The translations under genes were made by a program, and so were the position numbers. Below the pieces are notes generated by a model. That model searched no databases, was not told the origin of the DNA, and saw only the letters and a list, made by a program, of their open reading frames with translations. Positions 1 to 4,504 of a stretch of 9,454 bases of DNA are shown piece by piece (within the stretch, counting starts at the first letter, position 1; every line of letters starts with the position of its first letter). Source of the stretch: Porphyromonadaceae bacterium UBA4277 (GTDB taxonomy: Bacteria; Bacteroidota; Bacteroidia; Bacteroidales; Muribaculaceae); NCBI GenBank assembly GCA_002395965.1, contig DGVT01000024.1, positions 1-9,454 of the forward strand, given 5' to 3'.

Positions 1-15
1 TTCGCCAGGCACGAA

Positions 16-45
16 TTTGCTGCATCTTCTCTGTCAATAATCTTG
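16..45 (+). promoter_or_regulatory. Possible Bacteroidota-type promoter for the small exported protein
   Basis: TTTG at 16-19 is followed after 18 nt by TAATCTTG at 38-45. This is one mismatch from the TAnnTTTG -7 element used by the primary sigma factor of Bacteroidota. It would start transcription near base 52 and leave a leader of about 90 nt before the ATG at 144. The mismatch and the long leader keep confidence low. Confidence 0.35.
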
Positions 46-84
46 AAATTTTTTTATAAAGGAATTGCTGCCAGTTGCAACTTT

Positions 85-126
85 TTATACCTCTTGTTGC
101 GTCTAATGACAAAACAAGAAGTATAA
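85..126 (+). other. Inverted repeat in the leader of the small exported protein
   Basis: TTATACCTCTTGTT (85-98) and AACAAGAAGTATAA (113-126) can pair over 14 positions with one mismatch, around a 14-nt loop. The right arm ends 17 nt before the ATG at 144. There is no T-run on the 3' side on either strand, so it is not an ordinary terminator. It could be an mRNA stability or translation-control stem, or an operator. Only the pairing is visible; the role is inferred. Confidence 0.5.
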
Positions 127-143
127 CAAAAAAAATTCAAGAC

Positions 144-482
144 ATGAAGAAAGTATCTATTATTGCAGTTTGCATTGCTTTGTTCCTCACTGTTTGTTAC
201 GCAACAAGTGGGCATCTTCACTTGCCCGGACATGGCAATGTGGAGAAACAGAACCTCCAAGAAGTTGTTGTAAACCATGTGACTTCAACGCTCACCAATG
301 GTGAGTCGGTTGAGTTTGTTAGCAATTACGGCAACGACTATTACAAAGAGAATGGTGATGTTCGGTTCTCAACAAATGTGGTCTATAACGTCATTGCCCG
401 GGACGGTTCAAAAGAAAAACGTACTGCCCATATAATCTGCAACGAGGATAGAGACAAAATATACGAGTGGAAAGACATCTAA
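144..482 (+). CDS. Small exported protein of unknown function
   Basis: The product is 112 aa and I do not recognise its family. It begins MKKVSIIAVCIALFLTV, a basic start followed by a hydrophobic stretch (residues about 4-18), which is a signal peptide with probable cleavage near Cys18-Tyr-Ala20. The Cys in LTVC is a poor lipobox because Val sits just before it, so a soluble periplasmic or secreted protein is more likely than a lipoprotein. The mature part of about 90 residues is polar and rich in Asn, Glu and Val, with a His-rich start (GHLHLPGHG) and one later Cys. The frame stays open upstream to a TTG at 75, but the ATG at 144 starts the signal peptide and follows an A-rich stretch usual for Bacteroidota. 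It appears monocistronic, with its own terminator at 508-559, and is AT-richer than the core genes downstream. Confidence 0.7.
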   Translation: MKKVSIIAVCIALFLTVCYATSGHLHLPGHGNVEKQNLQEVVVNHVTSTLTNGESVEFVSNYGNDYYKENGDVRFSTNVVYNVIARDGSKEKRTAHIICNEDRDKIYEWKDI

Positions 483-507
483 GTCTTGTCTTTTAGGCTG
501 ACCTCAT

Positions 508-559
508 AACTCCATAATTTTGCGGTGAGAAAATCGCAGAATTATGGAGTTAAATTTTT
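508..559 (+). terminator. Rho-independent terminator after the small exported protein
   Basis: AACTCCATAATTTTGCG (508-524) pairs with CGCAGAATTATGGAGTT (535-551) over 17 positions, with one G-U pair and a 10-nt loop. It is followed by AAATTTTT. The stem starts 26 nt after the stop codon of the 144-482 gene, which it most likely serves. Confidence 0.85.
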
Positions 560-764
560 CATCAGTAGAAACAATCCCCGGCTTGAACGCTTCGGCGGCG
601 TTTCAGGTGGACTCGGGCAAGGTATTCAAGGAGGATGTCGATATGGTGCCCACCATCATCGACAAGTCGCTGTTATGACAGGCATTGACCAAAAAGATTT
701 CAACAAATGGATGAGGAAACAGATTGCCAAGTACACCACGCAAGACATTCAGCCTCTGCGATAA
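544..764 (+). pseudogene. Short overlapping reading frames, probably a decayed gene fragment
   Basis: One frame runs from the ATG at 544 to a TGA at 676-678 (44 codons, starting MELNFSSVETIPGLNASAAF). A second runs from the ATG at 675 to 764 (29 codons, starting MTGIDQKDFNKWMRKQ). They overlap as ATGA. Base composition is more GC-rich than the flanks and codon use resembles the real genes of the window. The second frame is Lys/Gln-rich and helix-like. The first ATG lies inside the terminator stem at 508-559, which argues against a normal gene. The simplest reading is the 3' end of a gene broken by a frameshift or deletion. Two coupled tiny genes are possible but less likely. I do not recognise the family. 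Confidence 0.35.
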
Positions 765-791
765 CTTATTTGGAAAATAATGGCACGGTAA

Positions 792-824
792 TTGCTTGTA
801 TATGAGAAAAAACAATTACCTTTG
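792..824 (+). promoter_or_regulatory. Bacteroidota-type promoter for the DUF3267-like gene
   Basis: TACCTTTG at 817-824 matches TAnnTTTG exactly. TTG at 796-798 (18 nt away) or at 792-794 (22 nt away) can serve as the -33 element. Transcription would begin around base 831, about 50 nt before the GTG at 882 or 80 nt before the ATG at 912. Confidence 0.6.
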
Positions 825-881
825 CAATATTAACTTAAATGAACTTTACATGTGGCATTACAATAAAATAGCAAATACAAT

Positions 882-1376
882 GTGCTACATAGCATTAACA
901 GTTCTTACTCCATGCGCTCTGTAGCACATTTCCTGATTGGCTTCATGGTGTCATTGTTGCTGCTGTCGATGGCGTTCTTTGCCATCCACTCGCGGCTGGA
1001 GCTTGATGCAGCACAAGTTGGAATAGCTTTGGCGTGTTTTGTGGTGAGCATCCCCATTCACGAGCTGATTCATGGCTTGACTTGCGCTTATGTGTCAGCC
1101 AACGATTGCACAACAATCACCTACGGAATCAGCCTGCGCCAAATGCGCGCTTTTTGTCGCTATACCCTCCCAGTTAAGTCATCAATGGCTTACTGGATTA
1201 CGCTGATGCCTGGCATAGTACTCGCGCTTTTCCCTGCCCTGGCTGCCCTGATTCTTGGCAACGAGGTAGTTTGCCTGTTTGCTGCTCTGAGCTTTGGAGG
1301 CGCGTCAAGCGACATCCACAAAGCATGGATGCGTTACAGCAAAGGACGTTGCGGTTCAGATACTGCAAAAATTTAA
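882..1376 (+). CDS. DUF3267-type integral membrane protein with HExxH motif (putative zincin)
   Basis: The product is 164 aa if it starts at the GTG at 882, or 154 aa from the ATG at 912. There is an in-frame stop at 864, so it cannot start further upstream. It has about four hydrophobic segments (residues about 15-36, 45-59, 103-125 and 127-141). HELIHG at 60-65 sits at the end of the second segment and fits the HExxH zinc site of metallopeptidases. Asp144 in the late SSDI segment is a candidate third ligand. This layout resembles the DUF3267 (putative zincin peptidase) family, whose members are about this size. No substrate is known. It has its own promoter and no functional partner nearby. 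GTG is shown because the sequence before it is A-rich; ATG 912 is a real alternative. Proteolytic activity is inferred from the motif only. Confidence 0.7.
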   Translation: MLHSINSSYSMRSVAHFLIGFMVSLLLLSMAFFAIHSRLELDAAQVGIALACFVVSIPIHELIHGLTCAYVSANDCTTITYGISLRQMRAFCRYTLPVKSSMAYWITLMPGIVLALFPALAALILGNEVVCLFAALSFGGASSDIHKAWMRYSKGRCGSDTAKI

Positions 1377-1440
1377 CCCAAACCTGTCAAAAGACGCACA
1401 CGCAATCTGATGAAGGTCATTATTTAATTAGGGCGAAAAC

Positions 1441-1461
1441 AAGTCGTCAAAAAGTCGTCAA
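1441..1461. repeat. Direct repeat AAGTCGTCAA, two copies
   Basis: AAGTCGTCAA occurs at 1441-1450 and again at 1452-1461, an 11-nt period, in the 100-nt gap between the DUF3267-like gene and the 3' end of the tRNA operon. Close short direct repeats beside a tRNA 3' end can be recombinase or regulator binding sites. No integrase gene is visible here, so the function is open. The rest of the gap 1377-1478 shows nothing else I can support. Confidence 0.5.
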
Positions 1462-1478
1462 TTTTAGGGGTATAAAAC

Positions 1479-1509
1479 AAGCAAGCCGCTGAAATTCAGC
1501 GACTTGCTT
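1479..1509 (-). terminator. Terminator hairpin of the tRNA operon
   Basis: AAGCAAGCCGCTGA (1479-1492) pairs with TCAGCGACTTGCTT (1496-1509) over 14 positions with one mismatch and a 3-nt loop. On the minus strand the stem is followed by GTTTTATA, a short T-rich run. It lies 11 nt past the 3' end of tRNA-Leu. On the plus strand no T-run follows, so it probably works for the tRNA operon only. Confidence 0.7.
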
Positions 1510-1519
1510 GAAAAATAGG

Positions 1520-1603
1520 TGTCCAAGATGAGATTCGAACTCACACAGCCGAACGGCCACTACCCCCTCAAAGTAGCGTGTCTACCAATTCCACCACCTG
1601 GAC
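1520..1603 (-). tRNA. tRNA-Leu (anticodon GAG)
   Basis: This is an 84-nt class II tRNA read on the minus strand. The acceptor stem GTCCAGG pairs with CTTGGAC (one G-U), with discriminator A at 1520. The anticodon stem is CTACT/GGTAG with loop TTGAGGG, giving anticodon GAG (plus-strand bases 1567-1569). The long variable arm contains GCCG-TT-CGGC, and the T-loop is TTCGAAT. The gene ends in ACC followed by T, so the terminal A of CCA must be added after transcription. It is the last gene of the operon, 3 nt after the CCA of the preceding tRNA-Gly. Confidence 0.95.
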
Positions 1604-1606
1604 AAT

Positions 1607-1682
1607 TGGAGCGAAAAACGGGACTCGGACCCGCGACCTCGACCTTGGCAAGGTCGCGCTCTACCAACTGAGCTATTTTCGC
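1607..1682 (-). tRNA. tRNA-Gly (anticodon GCC), operon copy 3, CCA encoded
   Basis: The minus strand folds as a 73-nt tRNA (1610-1682) plus encoded CCA (1607-1609). The acceptor stem GCGAAAA pairs with TTTTCGC, and discriminator T is the usual base for bacterial tRNA-Gly. The anticodon arm is CGACC-TTGCCAA-GGTCG, giving GCC. It differs from the two upstream copies by a paired change at the last acceptor pair (A-T here, G-C there), so the stem is kept. It is the only one of the three with CCA in the DNA. Confidence 0.96.
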
Positions 1683-1732
1683 AAGTGTTTACATCATTAC
1701 TGATGTGACATATTGTGTTTCAAAGAACTGTG

Positions 1733-1805
1733 AGCGAAAGACGGGACTCGGACCCGCGACCTCGACCTTGGCAAGGTCGCGCTCTACCAACTGAGCTACT
1801 TTCGC
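1733..1805 (-). tRNA. tRNA-Gly (anticodon GCC), operon copy 2
   Basis: This is a 73-nt tRNA with acceptor stem GCGAAAG/CTTTCGC, discriminator T and anticodon loop TTGCCAA (GCC). The bases after the discriminator read CAC, so CCA is not encoded. It is identical to the promoter-proximal copy at 1856-1928 over the tRNA body. Confidence 0.96.
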
Positions 1806-1855
1806 AAGTGTTTACATCATTGCTGATGTGCCAAATTCTGTTTCAAAGAACTGTG

Positions 1856-1928
1856 AGCGAAAGACGGGACTCGGACCCGCGACCTCGACCTTGGCAAGGT
1901 CGCGCTCTACCAACTGAGCTACTTTCGC
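1856..1928 (-). tRNA. tRNA-Gly (anticodon GCC), operon copy 1, promoter-proximal
   Basis: This is a 73-nt tRNA with acceptor stem GCGAAAG/CTTTCGC and anticodon GCC. CCA is not encoded. It is the first gene of the operon; the promoter lies 28 nt or more upstream at 1957-1987. The leader between them contains an interrupted palindrome (CAGTCGC at 1928-1934 with GCGACTG at 1950-1956, and GCAATT/AATTGC inside it), which may help 5' processing. Confidence 0.96.
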
Positions 1929-1956
1929 AGTCGCGCGCAATTCTGAATTGCGACTG

Positions 1957-1987
1957 CAAAATTACGTCAAAATCTTGAACTGACAAA
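1957..1987 (-). promoter_or_regulatory. Promoter of the tRNA-Gly/Leu operon
   Basis: Read on the minus strand, TTTG (plus bases 1984-1987) is followed after exactly 19 nt by TAATTTTG (plus bases 1957-1964). This is a full match to the Bacteroidota TTTG/TAnnTTTG promoter. A 12-nt perfect palindrome, TTTTGCGCAAAA (1989-2000), sits immediately upstream of the -33 element and could be an upstream activating or operator site. Confidence 0.8.
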
Positions 1988-2232
1988 ATTTTGCGCAAAA
2001 AAAATTTCATCGCCGCTATTTTTTCTTTGCTTGTGATTTTCGTTCATGGCGGTTAAAATAGTCATAAAGCATTAAGCAAAGGCTGTTTATAATTTCAACT
2101 TAGTTTGTTGAAGATTTTTTGTGTATCGGCCTATCGACACAAAAAAATGGCATCATGAAGTTTGTGGCATGCTGTGAGTACGCCCGGGTTAGTATAGGTG
2201 CCCGGAAGTTTGACACTTTTGGCACGGAAGTC
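1988..2232. other. Non-coding stretch between the tRNA promoter and the first promoter repeat
   Basis: No gene is supported here. Visible structures are TTTTGCGCAAAA at 1989-2000, an 8-bp inverted repeat CTTTGCTT/AAGCAAAG (2025-2032 and 2074-2081), and a 10-bp perfect inverted repeat TTTTTTGTGT/ACACAAAAAA (2115-2124 and 2137-2146) around a 12-nt loop. There is also a 5-bp GC stem, CCGGG/CCCGG, near 2184-2205. None has the 3' T-run of a standard terminator. A reading frame is open from 2119 into the next gene, but the promoter at 2337-2368 lies inside it, so that upstream part is unlikely to be translated. Confidence 0.5.
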
Positions 2233-2370
2233 CTCACGCTCGGAAAATTGCAAACAAGTTTGCATTTTCACTCGCGCTTATTCGATAACGTTGGCCTGCG
2301 GCCTAAGTTACTCACGCTCGGAAAATTGCAAACAAGTTTGCATTTTCACTCGCTTATTCGTAACTTTGCA
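2233..2370 (+). repeat. Tandem palindromic promoter repeat, two copies, before the isomerase-like gene
   Basis: Copy A (2233-2310, 78 nt) and copy B (2311-2370) both start CTCACGCTCGG. They carry the same 27-nt core with a perfect TGCAAAC-AA-GTTTGCA stem inside a longer imperfect one (GCTCGGAAAA against TTTTCACTCGC), and go on to CGCTTATTCG. Copy A has two extra bases (CTCGCGC) and ends ATAACGTTGG, followed by linker GGCCTGCGGCCTAAGTTA. Copy B ends TAACTTTGCA and leads straight to the gene. Flanks and linker match the repeats at 3616-3860, but the core is different. Confidence 0.9.
2337..2368 (+). promoter_or_regulatory. Promoter of the isomerase-like gene, inside repeat copy B
   Basis: TTTG at 2337-2340, part of the right arm of the palindromic core, is followed after 20 nt by TAACTTTG at 2361-2368, a full match to TAnnTTTG. 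Transcription would start near 2375, giving a leader of about 20 nt before the ATG at 2395. In copy A the corresponding element reads TAACGTTG (2286-2293) with a 23-nt spacing, so it should be weak or inactive. Confidence 0.8.
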
Positions 2371-2394
2371 TCAAATTCTGTAATTAAAACAATC

Positions 2395-3609
2395 ATGAAA
2401 ATTGCCATCTATACCCTCACCTCACCGCTTCACGACGAAAAGGCCATAGCAGCCGAAACCGAGGAGTTTATTTCTCAACTGCTACTTACCGACTACCAGC
2501 TCATCACCGGAAACGACTTTGAAGGCTACGGCACCCATGCCCTTGACCTGATTTACGTACGCACCGGCGGCACCGAAGGCTTGTTCAAAAAGCTGTTGCC
2601 ACAGCTCAGCGTCGCCAGGCAAAAGAGATTTTACCTGCTCGCAAGCGGCATGAGCAACTCACTTGCTGCATCGGTCGAGATATTGTCATATTTGCAAAAC
2701 AACGGTTTGCACGGTGAAATCATTCACGGTCAGCCCGACTTCATCACCAGCCGCATCGAGATGCTTGCCAAGACCGGCCAGGCACGGCAGAGCCTTAACG
2801 GATGCCGGCTGGGAGTGATAGGCAAGCCCAGCGACTGGCTCATTGCAAGTGGTGCTAATCGCGTGATTATCAAAGACCGCCTCGGCATCGAATTTATCGA
2901 CATCGAAATAGCCGAACTAATAGCCGAGATTAATCAGGCCACAGCCTGCGAGGTTGCTCCCGAGCTCGACAAGGCTGCCGGCTCGCCGCAGGTGAAGGCC
3001 TCGATCGATGGTGCCTTACGCATCTACAAAGCGCTCAAGACAATCGTTAGCCGATACAACCTGAGCGGGTTCACACTGCGCTGCTTCGACCTGTTAGGCG
3101 CTGTGCACAACACCGGATGTCTGGCACTGGCCAAGCTCAATGCCGAGGGCATCGTAGCCGGCTGCGAAGGTGATGTGCCGGCATTGCTGTCGATGACCAT
3201 TGCCAATGCAGTTCTGGGAGTATCGGGCTTCCAAGCCAACCCCACCCGCCTCAACATCGAAGCCGGACTCATCCTCTTCAGCCACTGCACCATCCCGCTG
3301 AACATGGTAAAGCGCTTCAAGCTCGACACACACTTTGAGTCGGGCATCGGCGTGGGCATCAGCGGTTATATGCAAGAAGGACCGGTCACTATCTTCAAAG
3401 TGGCAGGCGACCTCTCACGCCACTATGCCGAAGAGGGAATGCTCGTGCGCAGCCAGTCGCGTCCCGGACTGTGCCGCACACAGCAAATCATACACATGCG
3501 CGATGCACAGCACATCAGGTATTTCGTTACATGCCCCATCGGCAACCACCATATCATCTTGCCCACACACTGCAAGGCTACTCTCGACGAACTAATGCGC
3601 GCCGATTAG
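2395..3609 (+). CDS. Short L-fucose/L-arabinose isomerase-family protein (COG2407-like)
   Basis: The product is 404 aa, without a signal peptide, so cytosolic. The C-terminal half resembles the sugar isomerase fold of FucI/AraA proteins: CEGDVPALLSM at 257-267, GFQANPTRLNIEAG at 278-291, GPVT at 329-332 and GNHHIILPTHC at 383-393. In FucI-type enzymes acidic residues and a late histidine hold a metal ion; Glu258, Asp260 and His385 or His386 are candidates here, by motif only. It is much shorter than L-fucose isomerase (about 590 aa), so the N-terminal substrate domain is reduced and the substrate cannot be named. No sugar kinase, aldolase or transporter is nearby, so a classical fucose role is not supported. 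The ATG at 2395 follows a clear promoter and a short A-rich leader. The frame is open back to 2119, but that part is the repeat region. It sits 274 nt before udk, which has its own copy of the same promoter repeat. Confidence 0.75.
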   Translation: MKIAIYTLTSPLHDEKAIAAETEEFISQLLLTDYQLITGNDFEGYGTHALDLIYVRTGGTEGLFKKLLPQLSVARQKRFYLLASGMSNSLAASVEILSYLQNNGLHGEIIHGQPDFITSRIEMLAKTGQARQSLNGCRLGVIGKPSDWLIASGANRVIIKDRLGIEFIDIEIAELIAEINQATACEVAPELDKAAGSPQVKASIDGALRIYKALKTIVSRYNLSGFTLRCFDLLGAVHNTGCLALAKLNAEGIVAGCEGDVPALLSMTIANAVLGVSGFQANPTRLNIEAGLILFSHCTIPLNMVKRFKLDTHFESGIGVGISGYMQEGPVTIFKVAGDLSRHYAEEGMLVRSQSRPGLCRTQQIIHMRDAQHIRYFVTCPIGNHHIILPTHCKATLDELMRAD

Positions 3610-3615
3610 TAATAT

Positions 3616-3860
3616 CGCTCGGCATAAAAAATAAAAAACTTCGTTTCTTATTTTGTTATGCTCTCGCTTATTCGGTAACGTTGGCCGGCGGCCTAAGTTA
3701 CTCACGCTCGGCATAAAAAATAAAAAACTTCGTTTCTTATTTTGTTATGCTCGCGCTTATTCGTAACGTTGGCCGACGGCCTAAGTTACTCACGCTCGGC
3801 ATAAAAAATAAAAAACTTCGTTTCTTATTTTGTTATGCTCTCGCTTATTCGTAACTTTGC
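3616..3860 (+). repeat. Tandem palindromic promoter repeat, three copies, before udk
   Basis: There are three copies with a period of 88-89 nt (CGCTCGG at 3616, 3705 and 3793). Each holds the same core, an imperfect stem of about 18 bp running from GCATAAAAAATAA to TTATTTTGTTATGC around a TTC loop closed by AAAC/GTTT, then CTCTCGC or CTCGCGC and TTATTCG. Copies 1 and 2 end TAACGTTGG and pass into linkers GGCCGGCGGCCTAAGTTA and GGCCGACGGCCTAAGTTA. Copy 3 ends TAACTTTGCA. Copy 1 begins 7 nt after the stop of the upstream gene and its left flank is eroded. No gene is present in 3610-3883. Confidence 0.92.
3829..3859 (+). promoter_or_regulatory. Promoter of udk-lptB, inside the third repeat copy
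   Basis: TTTG at 3829-3832 is followed after exactly 19 nt by TAACTTTG at 3852-3859, a full Bacteroidota promoter. The -33 box is part of the right arm of the palindromic core. Start of transcription is expected near 3866, leaving an A-rich leader of about 18 nt. The two upstream copies have TAACGTTG with spacers of 20 nt (3676-3683) and 19 nt (3764-3771), so only the last copy looks fully active. Confidence 0.85.
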
Positions 3861-3883
3861 AAAATTAAAAATTAAAAAGCATT

Positions 3884-4504
3884 ATGATAATCATAGGCAT
3901 TGCCGGTGGAACCGGCTCGGGTAAAACTACTGTAGTGAGAAAAATCATGGAACGCCTCCCCAAAGGCGAAGTGGGTATCATCTCCCAAGACTCCTATTAT
4001 AAAGATTCAAGCCACGTACCTGTAGAGGAGCGCCAGAACATCAACTTCGATGAGCCTGCCGCCTTCGATTGGGACCTGCTTCTCAAGCACTTGAAGATGC
4101 TCAAGAATGGAGAATCCATCGAGATGCCCACCTACAGCTATCTCACCTGCTCGCGCCAGAAGGAGACCGTGCCCATGGGGCCGCACGATGTGGTGCTCAT
4201 CGAGGGCATTCTCGTGCTGAGCGACCCGCGACTGCGCAAGATGATGGACATTAAAGTATTTGTGGATGCCGACGGCGACGACCGCCTGATTCGTGTCATC
4301 TCCCGCGACGTGATAGAGCGCGGACGCACAGCCGAGGAGGTTATCGACCGCTATCAGAAGGTGCTCAAGCCCATGCACCTGCTCCACATCGAGCCCATGA
4401 AGAAGTTTGCCAATATCATTGTGCCCGAGGGCGGTCATAACGAAGTTGCCATCAACCTGATCACCGACTACATTAAGGGGCAGCTCAAAAAACAGACTCA
4501 CTGA
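3884..4504 (+). CDS. udk: Uridine/cytidine kinase
   Basis: The product is 206 aa, the usual length of bacterial Udk. It phosphorylates uridine and cytidine to UMP and CMP in pyrimidine salvage, in the cytosol. The P-loop GGTGSGKTT is at 8-16, and the QDSYYKD segment at 35-41 carries the conserved Asp36 of the nucleoside site. NFDEPAAFDW is at 54-63, MPTYSYL at 81-87 and IEGIL at 106-110. The Arg-rich lid RDVIERGRT is at 141-149, and the late block KPMHLLHIEP at 162-171 leads to IIVPEGG. All family landmarks are intact. The ATG at 3884 follows an A-rich leader with no Shine-Dalgarno sequence. Its stop TGA overlaps the ATG of lptB by one base (TGATG), so the two are very likely one transcript and translationally coupled. 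Confidence 0.95.
   Translation: MIIIGIAGGTGSGKTTVVRKIMERLPKGEVGIISQDSYYKDSSHVPVEERQNINFDEPAAFDWDLLLKHLKMLKNGESIEMPTYSYLTCSRQKETVPMGPHDVVLIEGILVLSDPRLRKMMDIKVFVDADGDDRLIRVISRDVIERGRTAEEVIDRYQKVLKPMHLLHIEPMKKFANIIVPEGGHNEVAINLITDYIKGQLKKQTH

Larger units (their letters stand above)
1610..1928 (-). repeat. 123-bp tandem repeat carrying the three tRNA-Gly genes
   Basis: The tRNA-Gly genes recur with an exact 123-bp period (1610, 1733, 1856). The two 50-nt spacers (1683-1732 and 1806-1855) are near copies that differ at only a few bases. Each spacer holds a perfect hairpin, ACATCA-4 nt-TGATGT (1691-1706 and 1814-1829), with loops TTAC and TTGC. This shows recent tandem duplication of a tRNA-plus-spacer unit. 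The spacer stem may be a processing signal. Confidence 0.9.

Noticed and set aside
1715..1978. Plus-strand open frame with repeated peptide across the tRNA-Gly genes
   Set aside because: It is the antisense of the tandem tRNA genes; the peptide repeat comes from the 123-bp duplication.
2115..2146. T-stretch/A-stretch inverted repeat as a terminator
   Set aside because: The 3' arm is A-rich and no T-run follows on either strand, so it is a hairpin of unknown role only.
2219..2232. TTGGCACG resembling the -24 half of a sigma-54 promoter
   Set aside because: The -12 half (TTGC) is missing at the right distance; the sequence runs into the repeat instead. One half-site is not enough.
2119..2394. 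Open frame that would add 92 codons to the isomerase-like protein, including a repeated LGKLQTSLHFHS peptide
   Set aside because: The peptide repeat is just the 78-nt DNA repeat (a multiple of three) read in frame. It starts at TTG, and the clear promoter at 2337-2368 lies inside it, so translation from the ATG at 2395 is far more likely.
2233..3860. CRISPR array
   Set aside because: The repeats are long, few and split over two loci, with palindromic cores and conserved linkers rather than unique spacers, and no cas gene is present.
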